The notes beneath the pieces are model-generated. The model had not been told where the DNA came from, searched no databases, and saw only the letters and a list, made by a program, of their open reading frames with translations. Source: an uncultured Pirellulaceae bacterium (GTDB taxonomy: Bacteria > Planctomycetota > Planctomycetia > Pirellulales > Pirellulaceae). From it: a stretch of DNA of 37,214 nucleotides. Position numbers and translations under genes: made by a program. The DNA is taken from contig CAJQPP010000063.1 in assembly GCA_905480235.1 (NCBI GenBank), positions 1-37,214 on the forward strand, in the 5' to 3' direction. Shown here piece by piece: positions 24,820 through 32,887 of the stretch; position 1 is the stretch's first letter; each line of letters opens with the position of its first letter.

Positions 24820-27249
24820 TTACTGCTCACTGTTTTTTACGTGTTTGTCAAACCAATCAATCATTTCGGCTTGAGTGTGTAGGACCGATTCTCGGGCGCG
24901 GTATCCATGGGATTCGTTCGGCAGCATCACCAGCCGGACGGTGCCTCCGTTGCCTTTGATCGCTTGGTACATTCGCTTCGATTGAACAGGAAAGGTCCCA
25001 CTGTTGTTATCGGCTTCACCGTGGACCATCAGCATCGGATCTTTAATTTGATCGGCATGCATGAAAGGTGAGATATTGAAGTAAACATCTTTGGCTTCCC
25101 AGAAGGGCCGTCTTTCCGATTGAAATCCAAATGGCGTAAGTGTTCGGTTGTAGGCACCACTTCGAGCAATCCCAGCTTGGAATAAATCGCAATGTGCCAA
25201 TAAGTTCGCGGTCATGAACGCACCGTAACTGTGCCCACCCACGCCGACACGATTCCGGTCGGCAACACCCATTTCATCCGCTTTATCAATGGCTGCTTTT
25301 GCAGCAGCCACGATCTGCTTGATAAAGGTGTCATTCATGGTTTCCGGATCACCAATGACAGGCATGGTCGCCGCATCCATTACGGCGTATCCCTGAGTCA
25401 GAAATGTCAGGTGGCTAATGCCTCGAATGGTGGTAAACCGAGAGGGGCTGCCCGAAACCTGTCCGGCGGTTTTGACATCATTAAATTCCCGAGGATAGGC
25501 CCAAACAATCAGCGGTAATCGTTGCCCTTCCTGGTAGTCGGCGGGCAAATAGAGCGTAGCGGAAAGTGGTACTCCGTCGTCACGCTCGTACTTTACGAGT
25601 TGCTTCTTAATACCTCGAATTTGTGGCGTAGGGTCAGCGAAATCAGTGATCGGGCTTCGCTCACCGGTTTCCAGATCGACGAGGTGAAAGTTGGTTGGGG
25701 TTTCCGGCGTTTCACTTGAGATGATCACGGTCGGCTTGCGGTCGGGCGAATGTTTGGCAATGGCCACCACGGACTCATAGGCGCCCTCTTCGCAGCGCCA
25801 AAGTCTTTCGGTTTCTTGTGTCTTGATATTCTGGCGATCGATGAATGGGAGGTTGCCTTTAGCAGACGCTCCTGCGCCAAGCCGATAGAACCAGTCGCCA
25901 TCCTGCAGTGCGCGAACGTGTCCAGTCTCATCAGGAGTCATTACCACTCTGCCGGGGTCGTTGTAGCGATCTCGAATACTCCGATCCATCAATGTGACCG
26001 GTGTTGTTCCGGGTTGCTTTAGGTCATGCATGGCCGTTCGGACCCAACGACGGTCACGATCATAATCTGTGACGACAACGACGCTGGGGTCGTCCATCAC
26101 GGACATGCCAAATGCTCGCTGTTCTGTTTTCAGTAACTCGTAGGGTTCGCCTTCAAACGGTGCTGCCAAAGCGACCATGCGGTCGCGGTATTCGGCTTCC
26201 ACATTGGGATCGCCACCATCCAAAGCCTCGGTCCATACCAGAGTTGCGGGTTCTCCGCTTTTCCAGTCAACACTGCGAGGGCCCGTGCGGACTCCTTCAA
26301 TGGGAATGTTTTCTTCCATGGGTACGTCGGCGACCAGGAATTCCTTGTCCCCATTACGGTTCCAGACCTCGATCGTTTTTGGAAAGCTCCGCATTGTCAT
26401 GAGATAGGAAAAAGGTTTTTGAATGCGGGTTACCAAAATGTGTTTGCCGTTGGGCGATGCGACTGCTCCACCAATGATCCCCGGTTTCCCAATTGGCTGG
26501 ACGTTGCCTGCAGCATTCGATACGGCCAATTGATTGGTGGCGTAGTATTCGAACAGTGCTTCATCATGCGAATTCGTTAGCAAGTCTTGGTAAGTTCGTG
26601 TAGGCGATTTATTACCCGATGATTCCTGAATGTTGGGACCGACCGGTCGCAAGTCTGCAATCGGCTCCCCTGCCCTGTCTTCCGGAACTATCTGACAAAG
26701 GATGGACTTGCCGTCAGGCATCCAATCGAAACTTCCCATCACGGTGCTCAATCGATCTGTCAGCATGATGGGGCGGGAAGGTGCGTCGACCGTTGCTGTC
26801 CAAAGCTGTTGACCTTCGTCTGTCACCGTTGAAAATGCAAAACGATCGGATTGATGAGACCACGCTACCTCAGATATTTTCACATTGGGTGGCATTACCA
26901 CCTTGATCTCTTCGTCCCCTTGCAGTGCCCGTAAACTAATCCCGGTGTAAAAGGAGGTGGAAAACGGGCTGTTCGCCGAAGGGTCAATCCGCATTCCAGC
27001 TAACCGCAACATGCGTCGCGACATATCCTCGATACTCGGCATCGCAGGCCGTTCCATCAGTAGCATCCACTCCCGATTCGGGCTCATGCTAATGGCGGGT
27101 ACCGGTTGGGCATCAATGATCTCGACGACCTCTTGCGGTGGTAATCGGTACGTCTGTTGACCGTGGGCAAGATTTTGGGGTTCATTCATAAAATTAAGCA
27201 ATAATACGGTCAGCAGAACCGTCGCCAAATTTGTGTATTGATTGTTCAT
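24820..27249 (-). CDS. S9D prolyl-oligopeptidase-family protease, glutamyl endopeptidase (CGEP)-like, exported
   Basis: 809 residues. A hydrophobic N-terminus (about 8-22) ends near LAHGQQ, indicating export. GAGGAG lies six bases before the ATG. Residues about 35-520 are the beta-propeller gate and about 530-805 the hydrolase domain. The catalytic set is Ser674 in GGHSYGAFMTANLLAH, Asp747 in HGEADNN and His781 in NESHGYRARES. The start YRLPPQEVVEIIDAQPVPA, the motif LAGMRIDPSANSPFSTSFYTG and IARSGAYNRTLTPFGFQSE closely resemble, as I remember it, the plant chloroplast glutamyl endopeptidase (MEROPS S9D), which cuts after Glu and takes peptides. Probably peptide scavenging outside the cytoplasm. 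Confidence 0.93.
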   Translation of the reverse strand: MNNQYTNLATVLLTVLLLNFMNEPQNLAHGQQTYRLPPQEVVEIIDAQPVPAISMSPNREWMLLMERPAMPSIEDMSRRMLRLAGMRIDPSANSPFSTSFYTGISLRALQGDEEIKVVMPPNVKISEVAWSHQSDRFAFSTVTDEGQQLWTATVDAPSRPIMLTDRLSTVMGSFDWMPDGKSILCQIVPEDRAGEPIADLRPVGPNIQESSGNKSPTRTYQDLLTNSHDEALFEYYATNQLAVSNAAGNVQPIGKPGIIGGAVASPNGKHILVTRIQKPFSYLMTMRSFPKTIEVWNRNGDKEFLVADVPMEENIPIEGVRTGPRSVDWKSGEPATLVWTEALDGGDPNVEAEYRDRMVALAAPFEGEPYELLKTEQRAFGMSVMDDPSVVVVTDYDRDRRWVRTAMHDLKQPGTTPVTLMDRSIRDRYNDPGRVVMTPDETGHVRALQDGDWFYRLGAGASAKGNLPFIDRQNIKTQETERLWRCEEGAYESVVAIAKHSPDRKPTVIISSETPETPTNFHLVDLETGERSPITDFADPTPQIRGIKKQLVKYERDDGVPLSATLYLPADYQEGQRLPLIVWAYPREFNDVKTAGQVSGSPSRFTTIRGISHLTFLTQGYAVMDAATMPVIGDPETMNDTFIKQIVAAAKAAIDKADEMGVADRNRVGVGGHSYGAFMTANLLAHCDLFQAGIARSGAYNRTLTPFGFQSERRPFWEAKDVYFNISPFMHADQIKDPMLMVHGEADNNSGTFPVQSKRMYQAIKGNGGTVRLVMLPNESHGYRARESVLHTQAEMIDWFDKHVKNSEQ

Positions 27250-27422
27250 TAAGCACTCCTCTGTTTTTCTGATCCTTGCATTCTTATAGATGAAGTGACC
27301 GTTGTGAAGCAGGATGGAGCCAGCAAATAGCTGAGGGGCTGATGGTGGTGCTTTAGGGTAAGATGACTCACCAAAATTTAGGCGATTCGGACTTTGGCAG
27401 TTTTATTCGGGTGATCGGGCAC

Positions 27423-27950
27423 TCAGTCCCGCTGTTCCAACCAAGCCAGTAGGCTTTGGGGATCGATGCGGGCACTCGCCAAATAATTTGGCTTGGCCGC
27501 AGATGTCGGCCAGAGTGCCAGGCCGCCCTGTGGAATCGGTTCCATGTTCTCCTCCAGCCACTCAATCAACTCCGCATCGCGGTCCTCAGCAGGGATTTGG
27601 ATGGCTAAAAGACGCCCCAGATAAACAGCTGCTTGGATGGAAGGTGTGGCAAATAGCTCCGCGATTTCTTGATCGATCGCTGCGTTGCCAGAGGGTACCC
27701 AAAGCAAAAGATCCCGTCGGGAACGCTCCCTGGAAAATTCGCCTAAATCAAAAGGTTGCCAATTCACGACCTGTCTCGGCGCGATGTAGTTACTTTCGTA
27801 AAACTTGTAGATCGTCAGCGCAGAGGCAATTAAAAAAAGTGCGATGTAAACTTGCCACATCGGCAGATCCAGTTTGACGGGTGCTTCTTCTGGGCCAACG
27901 GGGTTTTCGGAGCTGATTTGTCGGTGTCGCGAATTCATTGCCGCCATCAT
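27423..27950 (-). CDS. Single-pass membrane protein, possible thioredoxin-like fold lacking the CxxC
   Basis: 175 residues; the start is one of three close ATGs (27950, 27947, 27938) with no decisive ribosome site. One transmembrane segment (about 31-49, MWQVYIALFLIASALTIY) divides a polar N-terminus from a soluble domain of about 110 residues. That domain has the layout of the C-terminal thioredoxin domain of DsbD-like proteins: strand (DLLLWVPSG), a helix where the CxxC would lie (NAAIDQEIAELF), a strand (LLAIQIPAED), helix (ELIEWLEEN), then PIPQGGLALWP and a final helix. No cysteine is present at all. It sits 173 bases upstream of the S9D gene on the same strand. Fold call is inference. 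Confidence 0.6.
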   Translation of the reverse strand: MMAAMNSRHRQISSENPVGPEEAPVKLDLPMWQVYIALFLIASALTIYKFYESNYIAPRQVVNWQPFDLGEFSRERSRRDLLLWVPSGNAAIDQEIAELFATPSIQAAVYLGRLLAIQIPAEDRDAELIEWLEENMEPIPQGGLALWPTSAAKPNYLASARIDPQSLLAWLEQRD

Positions 27951-28171
27951 ATCGGCCGCGTCTGTCCTCTACAAACCGGCTGTTTTATCGGGGTGGCTGT
28001 CACCGCATGGATAGACTCTCAAAGCGGATGTTGAACGCTAGCGTTGTCTCAATTTCCGGTGTTTATTGGGCTCCAAAGCTGCTCTGCAATTAACGATCTT
28101 GCGATTTTCCCCAATCCACGCTACTCAAAAGTTTGAAGTCGTAGTAACGCGCAGGTATTGGGTAACAAAAT

Positions 28172-28651
28172 ATGGCGGATTTGGATAAATGGCGTGGGGA
28201 TTTGCAAAACCAAGACGCGGAGACTCGTGCCGCTGCTGCGGAGCATCTTTGCCAGGCAGGAGAAGGCGTGGCCGAGGCAGCCGTCGATTTAGTGAAAGCT
28301 TGTGGCGATGAGGAATCCGTTCAGGTTTGGGCTGTCGCAGCGTTAGAGGAAATGGGTCCGCCTCCCGTAAGCACCATCCCACAATTAATTGAATTGGCAA
28401 ACGATCATCAATCCATTGTGGCTTATTGGGCGATTACCTTACTGGGTCGTGCGGAGGATGCGAGCTCACAAAGCGAAGGCGTTTTGACGGAGCTGCTTTT
28501 AAACGCGGGAGATATTTCTGTCCGTGAGCGAGCGGCATGGGCCCTCGGTCGTCTGGGCCCCGAGAGTCAGGCAGCGATTGATGCACTCAAGACGGTTGCC
28601 GATTCCGATAGTGTTAGGTTGGCAAGGTTGGCGGAAGAAGCACTGTCGTAG
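28172..28651 (+). CDS. Small HEAT-repeat protein
   Basis: 159 residues, no signal peptide. At least four alpha-helical repeats can be lined up: DAETRAAAAEHLCQAGEGV, ESVQVWAVAALEEMGP, QSIVAYWAITLLGRA and ISVRERAAWALGRLGP, each with the A-A-x-x-L-x-x-[LM]-G core of HEAT/PBS-lyase repeats. Such proteins serve as binding scaffolds; some are tied to phycobilin lyases, but nothing here points to that. It stands alone before a hairpin and a different gene; upstream is a divergent 220-base gap to the thioredoxin-like gene. The ribosome site is weak. Confidence 0.78.
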   Translation: MADLDKWRGDLQNQDAETRAAAAEHLCQAGEGVAEAAVDLVKACGDEESVQVWAVAALEEMGPPPVSTIPQLIELANDHQSIVAYWAITLLGRAEDASSQSEGVLTELLLNAGDISVRERAAWALGRLGPESQAAIDALKTVADSDSVRLARLAEEALS

Positions 28652-28673
28652 GCGGGATTTCAATCGCAATACC

Positions 28674-28700
28674 AACGGTTTTAAAGCAGGTAAAACCGTT
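28674..28700 (+). other. Hairpin downstream of the HEAT-repeat gene
   Basis: AACGGTTTTA (28674-28683) pairs perfectly with TAAAACCGTT (28691-28700) over a seven-base loop. No T-run follows. It lies between two plus-strand genes and may end transcription inefficiently or stabilise the upstream mRNA. Confidence 0.5.
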
Positions 28701-28772
28701 CATAAATCATCCAATTTGTAAACGGCGTCAAACGGATTATTGGCGTGTGCAACCAGGCAGGGAGGCCGTTCG

Positions 28773-29873
28773 GTGGCAAGTCGCAAGAAAAGCAAAAGGC
28801 GAAAGAAAAAAAGAAATAGGCCTCTGTGGGGAATGCTCACAGTGATTTTCACTGCCTTGTCTGGTGGTGGAGTGGGCGGTTACCTCAACCCCAACATGCC
28901 GATCTTGGGTCCATTGGTGCAAGGCGCTCGCGAGCAGGTGACATCGCTGGTGCAGAACAATGAAAATCTCCAAAATATCGTTCCCGGCCAAGGGGTTGGA
29001 GCAGGTCTCTCACCCAATGCAGCAAATTCAGTACAGGCAGTAACCAACAAGCGTTCGCCGGATAAAATCACCATTGGAACCTTCAATATTCAGGTGTTTG
29101 GGCAAAGTAAGTTGGCCAAACCGGATGCCATGTCGGTCATCGTGCAATGTATCCGGCGATTTGACATCGTGGCAATTCAGGAGGTTCGAGCGAAGGGCGA
29201 TAATGTGTTGCCTGACTTGGTAAAGCAACTAAATGCGGATGGCAGTCGCTACAGTTTCTTGATCGGTCCTCGATTAGGTCGTTCGGTTAGTACCGAGCAG
29301 TACGCCTTTGTTTTTGATACGACGCGGATAGAGTACGACCCATCGTCGATCGCCACTATGAAAGACCCAGCCGATCTTTTACATCGAGAACCCTATGCCG
29401 CGCGCTTTCGCACTCGAACATCTTCGCCCGACAAGGCATTCACATTTTACTTAGTTAATATTCACACCGATCCGGATGAAGTAAAGCAGGAAGTCAACGC
29501 ATTGGGTGACGCCTATCAGGCGATCCTTTCACAATCCCCGCCCGAAGACGATGTGATTGTTTTGGGTGACCTTAATGCGAGCGAAAAACAGCTCGGTAAA
29601 TTGGGCCAAATTAAAGGGATGCGATGGGTGGTGACCGGGGATGTCATGACCAATACTCGCCAAAATAAGGCCTATGATAATATTGTTTTTTATGGTCCCT
29701 CGACCGCCGAATTTACGGGCAGTTGGGGTGTTTTGAATTTTGAGCAGGAATTTCAATTGACGCGGGACCAAGCTTTGAAAGTATCGGATCACTTTCCAGT
29801 TTGGGCAGAGTTTCAGATTTGGGAAGCGCCCAAGCAGGGGATTTTTGCCGGTCGTCTGGGGAATCGTCGCTAG
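28773..29873 (+). CDS. Membrane-anchored endonuclease/exonuclease/phosphatase (EEP) family protein
   Basis: 366 residues from GTG 28773, which has GGGAGG about eight bases upstream; the TTG 28740 is less likely because that ribosome site would be inside the gene. The N-terminus is strongly basic (KKSKRRKKKRNR), then a hydrophobic segment (about 18-38) that should anchor it. The DNase I-like fold is complete: GTFNIQVFG, IVAIQEVR (metal-binding Glu), LVNIHTDPD, VIVLGDLNAS (Asp/Asn pair), YDNIVFYG and KVSDHFPVWAEF (catalytic Asp-His). The family cuts DNA, RNA or phosphoesters; the set of residues fits a DNase I/ExeM-type nuclease better than a lipid phosphatase, but this is inference. Confidence 0.85.
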   Translation: MASRKKSKRRKKKRNRPLWGMLTVIFTALSGGGVGGYLNPNMPILGPLVQGAREQVTSLVQNNENLQNIVPGQGVGAGLSPNAANSVQAVTNKRSPDKITIGTFNIQVFGQSKLAKPDAMSVIVQCIRRFDIVAIQEVRAKGDNVLPDLVKQLNADGSRYSFLIGPRLGRSVSTEQYAFVFDTTRIEYDPSSIATMKDPADLLHREPYAARFRTRTSSPDKAFTFYLVNIHTDPDEVKQEVNALGDAYQAILSQSPPEDDVIVLGDLNASEKQLGKLGQIKGMRWVVTGDVMTNTRQNKAYDNIVFYGPSTAEFTGSWGVLNFEQEFQLTRDQALKVSDHFPVWAEFQIWEAPKQGIFAGRLGNRR

Positions 29874-30004
29874 ACGCCTGCTTCCCATTCCCGTTTCAGT
29901 ATCGCACGTCGCCGTGCAGCTCCCACGCGCCCCGCTGGATTTTTCGGTCTGATGATCTATCGTTAGGCTCTCCGATTACCACTTGCGGCAAAAGGGCTGA
30001 ACGC

Positions 30005-30580
30005 ATGCTTACTTTGAAAACGGACTCCTCGGAACGTTGGCTCGAACAGGTCAGGGAGAATCTACCTGAAATTTTAATCGACCACGCCCATTGCGAAAAA
30101 AAAGCGGCCGGTTGTGCCATGAACTTGATATTCGCCTACGTCGAAAATTACGAACTCTGCCAAGAAATGGTGGAGATTGTAAATGAGGAACTGGATCACT
30201 TTCAAAGAGTTCTCGATCTGTTATTACGTCGCGGTATCAAGTTTAAAAGACAGATTCCCAGTACCTATGGTCGCCGCTTGAATGAGTTGGTTCGCAAAGA
30301 TGAACCGAACCGCGGTATTGATCGGTTGTTGGTCGCGGGATTGATTGAAGCTCGCTCATGCGAACGCTTCGATCTGCTGAGAAAGCATGTCGATGATGCG
30401 GAGCTGGCGGATTTTTATCACGAGTTGTTTGAATCCGAAGCAAGGCATTACACGGCCTATGTCAGGTTAGCCAAAATGTTTGGAAGCGAAGAAGTCGTGC
30501 TGGCCAGGCTAGGTGAATTGGCTGAACTGGAAGCTGAGATCATTGCAACGGGCGACCCGATGCCTCGCATGCATAGTTGA
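30005..30580 (+). CDS. miaE: tRNA-(ms2io6A)-hydroxylase MiaE
   Basis: 191 residues from ATG 30005; the open frame to 29801 overlaps the preceding gene and is random in composition. MiaE is a diiron monooxygenase that hydroxylates the isopentenyl group of ms2i6A37 in tRNA. The ligands are visible: Glu31 (HAHCEKKAAG), Glu62 and His65 (EELDHF), Glu115 (LIEARSCERF), Glu145 and His148 (ESEARHY), i.e. two ExxH pairs plus two more Glu. A 131-base gap separates it from the EEP gene and 82 bases from the SpoU methylase. It works in the cytoplasm with oxygen. Confidence 0.9.
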   Translation: MLTLKTDSSERWLEQVRENLPEILIDHAHCEKKAAGCAMNLIFAYVENYELCQEMVEIVNEELDHFQRVLDLLLRRGIKFKRQIPSTYGRRLNELVRKDEPNRGIDRLLVAGLIEARSCERFDLLRKHVDDAELADFYHELFESEARHYTAYVRLAKMFGSEEVVLARLGELAELEAEIIATGDPMPRMHS

Positions 30581-30662
30581 ATTTGTTCGCGAATTAAGAC
30601 AAATGACCTCCAGTTGAAATTTTATGCACCACCGGTTTCCACTTTTTTATGGCTGATCCAAA

Positions 30663-31199
30663 TTGCCGCGTTCCTACCTGTTCATTTTTAATGTCGCCAA
30701 GGAATCAAACTTCGGTTACTTGATTCGTACTGCGAATGCTTTTGGGGCTGAGATTATTTTGGTCGGAAAGAGAAAGTATTCGTCAGGGGGCGCCGTCGCT
30801 GGTACGCGACTTACACCCTGCCACCATTTTTATAGTTTCCAGAATGCCGTTGCATTCGCCAGGCAACGCGATTGCCAGATTATGGGTATCGAAATTTTAC
30901 CGCAGGCCAAACCGATTGGCTCGGTGCCGTTTCAGGGATCAACCGCGTTTGTATTGGGTAATGAGGGTACCGGCTTGGAACCATGGCAGATCGAGCTATG
31001 TGATGATTTCGTTTACATCCCGCAATACGGGACGGCCGGCTCTTTGAACATCAATGTAGCAGCAGGCATCTGTTTGCAACGCTTTGCGGAGTGGGCGGCT
31101 TGGCCCGAATGCCCACGTGAGGGGCATCAATACGTTTCGCAGGAAACGACGACGGAAATGCACTTTAGGTATCGCGACCAAAAAAACCGCTCCGAATAA
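30663..31199 (+). CDS. SpoU/TrmH-family RNA 2'-O-methyltransferase
   Basis: 178 residues of a single SPOUT domain. Motif 1 is NFGYLIRTANAFGAE, motif 2 is FVLGNEGTGLEPW, and motif 3 is IPQYGTAGSLNINVAAGICL, which together build the knotted AdoMet site. Members methylate ribose 2'-OH in tRNA or rRNA; the target here is unknown. Start: the frame opens only after a stop at 30654, so TTG 30663 is the first usable start; no ATG in frame exists before the conserved NVAKESN. Without an N-terminal domain it resembles the smallest members. It ends 13 bases from the converging sulfatase stop, and follows miaE, hinting at an RNA-modification pair. Confidence 0.87.
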   Translation: MPRSYLFIFNVAKESNFGYLIRTANAFGAEIILVGKRKYSSGGAVAGTRLTPCHHFYSFQNAVAFARQRDCQIMGIEILPQAKPIGSVPFQGSTAFVLGNEGTGLEPWQIELCDDFVYIPQYGTAGSLNINVAAGICLQRFAEWAAWPECPREGHQYVSQETTTEMHFRYRDQKNRSE

Positions 31200-31212
31200 A
31201 TGTGCGTATTCG

Positions 31213-32886
31213 TTATTTCTCGGGTGGCTGCTGCCAGATAACGCCCACTCTTCGTGCCCAGCGATCCCACTCGTTTGTTAGTTCGTTCAATAATTCAGGC
31301 TCAGTGGTGGCCAAATCTTGCATTTCGCAGCGATCCTTGGCCAAGTTGTAAAGTTCCCAGCTAACCTCGGTCGGAGTGCGCTTGGACCAGACGATCTTCC
31401 AATCACCACGGCGTAAAGCACGGGCCCCTTGATGATCGAATCCGATGCTCCGGGTGGGACCAGAGGTTCCCTGAAAGGTGGGCAACAGACTGCGCCCTTC
31501 GAGGGGTTGGGTACGTTTCCCGTTACGCTGGCTGGGGTAGGAGGTCCCCGTTATTTCTAGCAATGTGGGCATGATATCCATGACATGAGCCGGATCTCGA
31601 ACCCAGCGGTCGGTCTGATTAATGCCGTCAGGCCAGTGGGCGATCAACGGGGAGCTGAGCCCACCCTCATGGGTGAAGTGTTTGTACATGCGAAACGGGG
31701 TGTTGCCGAGGTTGGCCCAGCCACTACCGTACGATTGGTAAGTTCCTGGGCCCCCCGTTTCTCGCAATTCGGCGTCGCGTCGCATGACGGTCGTGCCCTT
31801 GCGTGAGGGCCCGTCGAAACCGAACGGGCCCCACTCGTAACAAGCACCATTGTCGCTCATGAGTAGAATAAGTGTGTTGTCGAGGTCTTTGGTCTTTTTT
31901 AAGTGGTCGATGATCTGACCGACGCCGGTGTCGACGGATTCGACCATAGCTGCAAAGACGGCCATGCGTCGCGCCAAGTCTCGTTGGCGGTCGACTGCCA
32001 ATGAATCCCACGCTGGATTTTTTTGTCCGGCGAAGCCGTTGGTGATTGCTGCACCATCCACAGGCACTTGAGATCGCGGTGAAAGTTGCCAGTGCGGTCC
32101 ATCGATCAACCCAAGTTCTTGCATTCTTTCAAAACGCTCGGTCCGCAAGAGATCCCAACCTTGACGATAAATGTCTTCGTAAGCGTCTGCCCGCCGAGCC
32201 GGTGCCTGAATGGGAAAGTGCGGCGAGGAATGTCCGAGGAACAAAAACCAAGGTGGAGATTTTGTTTGTGCTTCACGAATGAAGTGTAATGCGTAATCGT
32301 TGAAAACATCGGTGGCATAAAATTTCTCGCTGTCTACGGCGATCTCTTTCTGCCGACCCTCAGGTAATCGTATGTAGTAATCGGCATCGTATTGATCGTG
32401 GGAGTGTCCCCGGGTGTAACCGAAAAACTCATCAAATCCGCGCTGTATTGGACCTGTTTTTGGATGCATGTGCCATTTGCCAACGTAATAGCATTGGTAC
32501 CCCGCAGGCTTTAGGGCCTCGGCTAAAGTGACACACGCTTCATTCAAGCGACCGATGTAACCGGGACCGCGACTGGGGTGAGGTTTGTTGCGAGTGAAGT
32601 CACCGATGCCTGCCAGTGACGGGTAGAGACCGGTCATCAGGGAGGCCCGGGTCGGGCAGCAGCGAGCCGACGTGTAAAATTGCGTAAATCGCAGGCCTTG
32701 TTGTGATAAGCGGTCAATGTGAGGAGTGCGGATTTCCCCGCCATAACACCCCAAATCCGAATAGCCGAGATCATCTAACAAGATGATCAGCACGTTGGGT
32801 GGTTCTGGCTCTGACGCAGGCAGGCAAGTTTCCAGCGAGAGTAAACCGCATATTAGCAAACATAGAAAGGTGAATTTTTTGACCAT
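31213..32886 (-). CDS. Secreted formylglycine-type sulfatase (downstream of pair)
   Basis: 557 residues from ATG 32886, one base after the stop of the upstream sulfatase, so translation is likely coupled; the frame open to 32922 would overlap it. A signal peptide (MVKKFTFLCLLICGLL...) ends near PAS-E. The alkaline-phosphatase-like domain begins NVLIILLDDLGYSDLG, with metal ligands Asp38 and Asp39. The S1-type motif C-C-P-T-R places the formylglycine Cys at 76 (RCCPTRASLMTG). YVGKWHMH and LLMSDNGACYEWG supply further active-site residues. It would remove sulfate from a polysaccharide outside the cytoplasm. An activating enzyme (formylglycine generation) is needed but not encoded in this window. 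Confidence 0.93.
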   Translation of the reverse strand: MVKKFTFLCLLICGLLSLETCLPASEPEPPNVLIILLDDLGYSDLGCYGGEIRTPHIDRLSQQGLRFTQFYTSARCCPTRASLMTGLYPSLAGIGDFTRNKPHPSRGPGYIGRLNEACVTLAEALKPAGYQCYYVGKWHMHPKTGPIQRGFDEFFGYTRGHSHDQYDADYYIRLPEGRQKEIAVDSEKFYATDVFNDYALHFIREAQTKSPPWFLFLGHSSPHFPIQAPARRADAYEDIYRQGWDLLRTERFERMQELGLIDGPHWQLSPRSQVPVDGAAITNGFAGQKNPAWDSLAVDRQRDLARRMAVFAAMVESVDTGVGQIIDHLKKTKDLDNTLILLMSDNGACYEWGPFGFDGPSRKGTTVMRRDAELRETGGPGTYQSYGSGWANLGNTPFRMYKHFTHEGGLSSPLIAHWPDGINQTDRWVRDPAHVMDIMPTLLEITGTSYPSQRNGKRTQPLEGRSLLPTFQGTSGPTRSIGFDHQGARALRRGDWKIVWSKRTPTEVSWELYNLAKDRCEMQDLATTEPELLNELTNEWDRWARRVGVIWQQPPEK

Positions 32887-32887
32887 C

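Noticed and set aside
29801..30004. N-terminal extension of the MiaE frame
   Set aside because: It overlaps the end of the EEP gene and resembles no MiaE; ATG 30005 gives the normal length.
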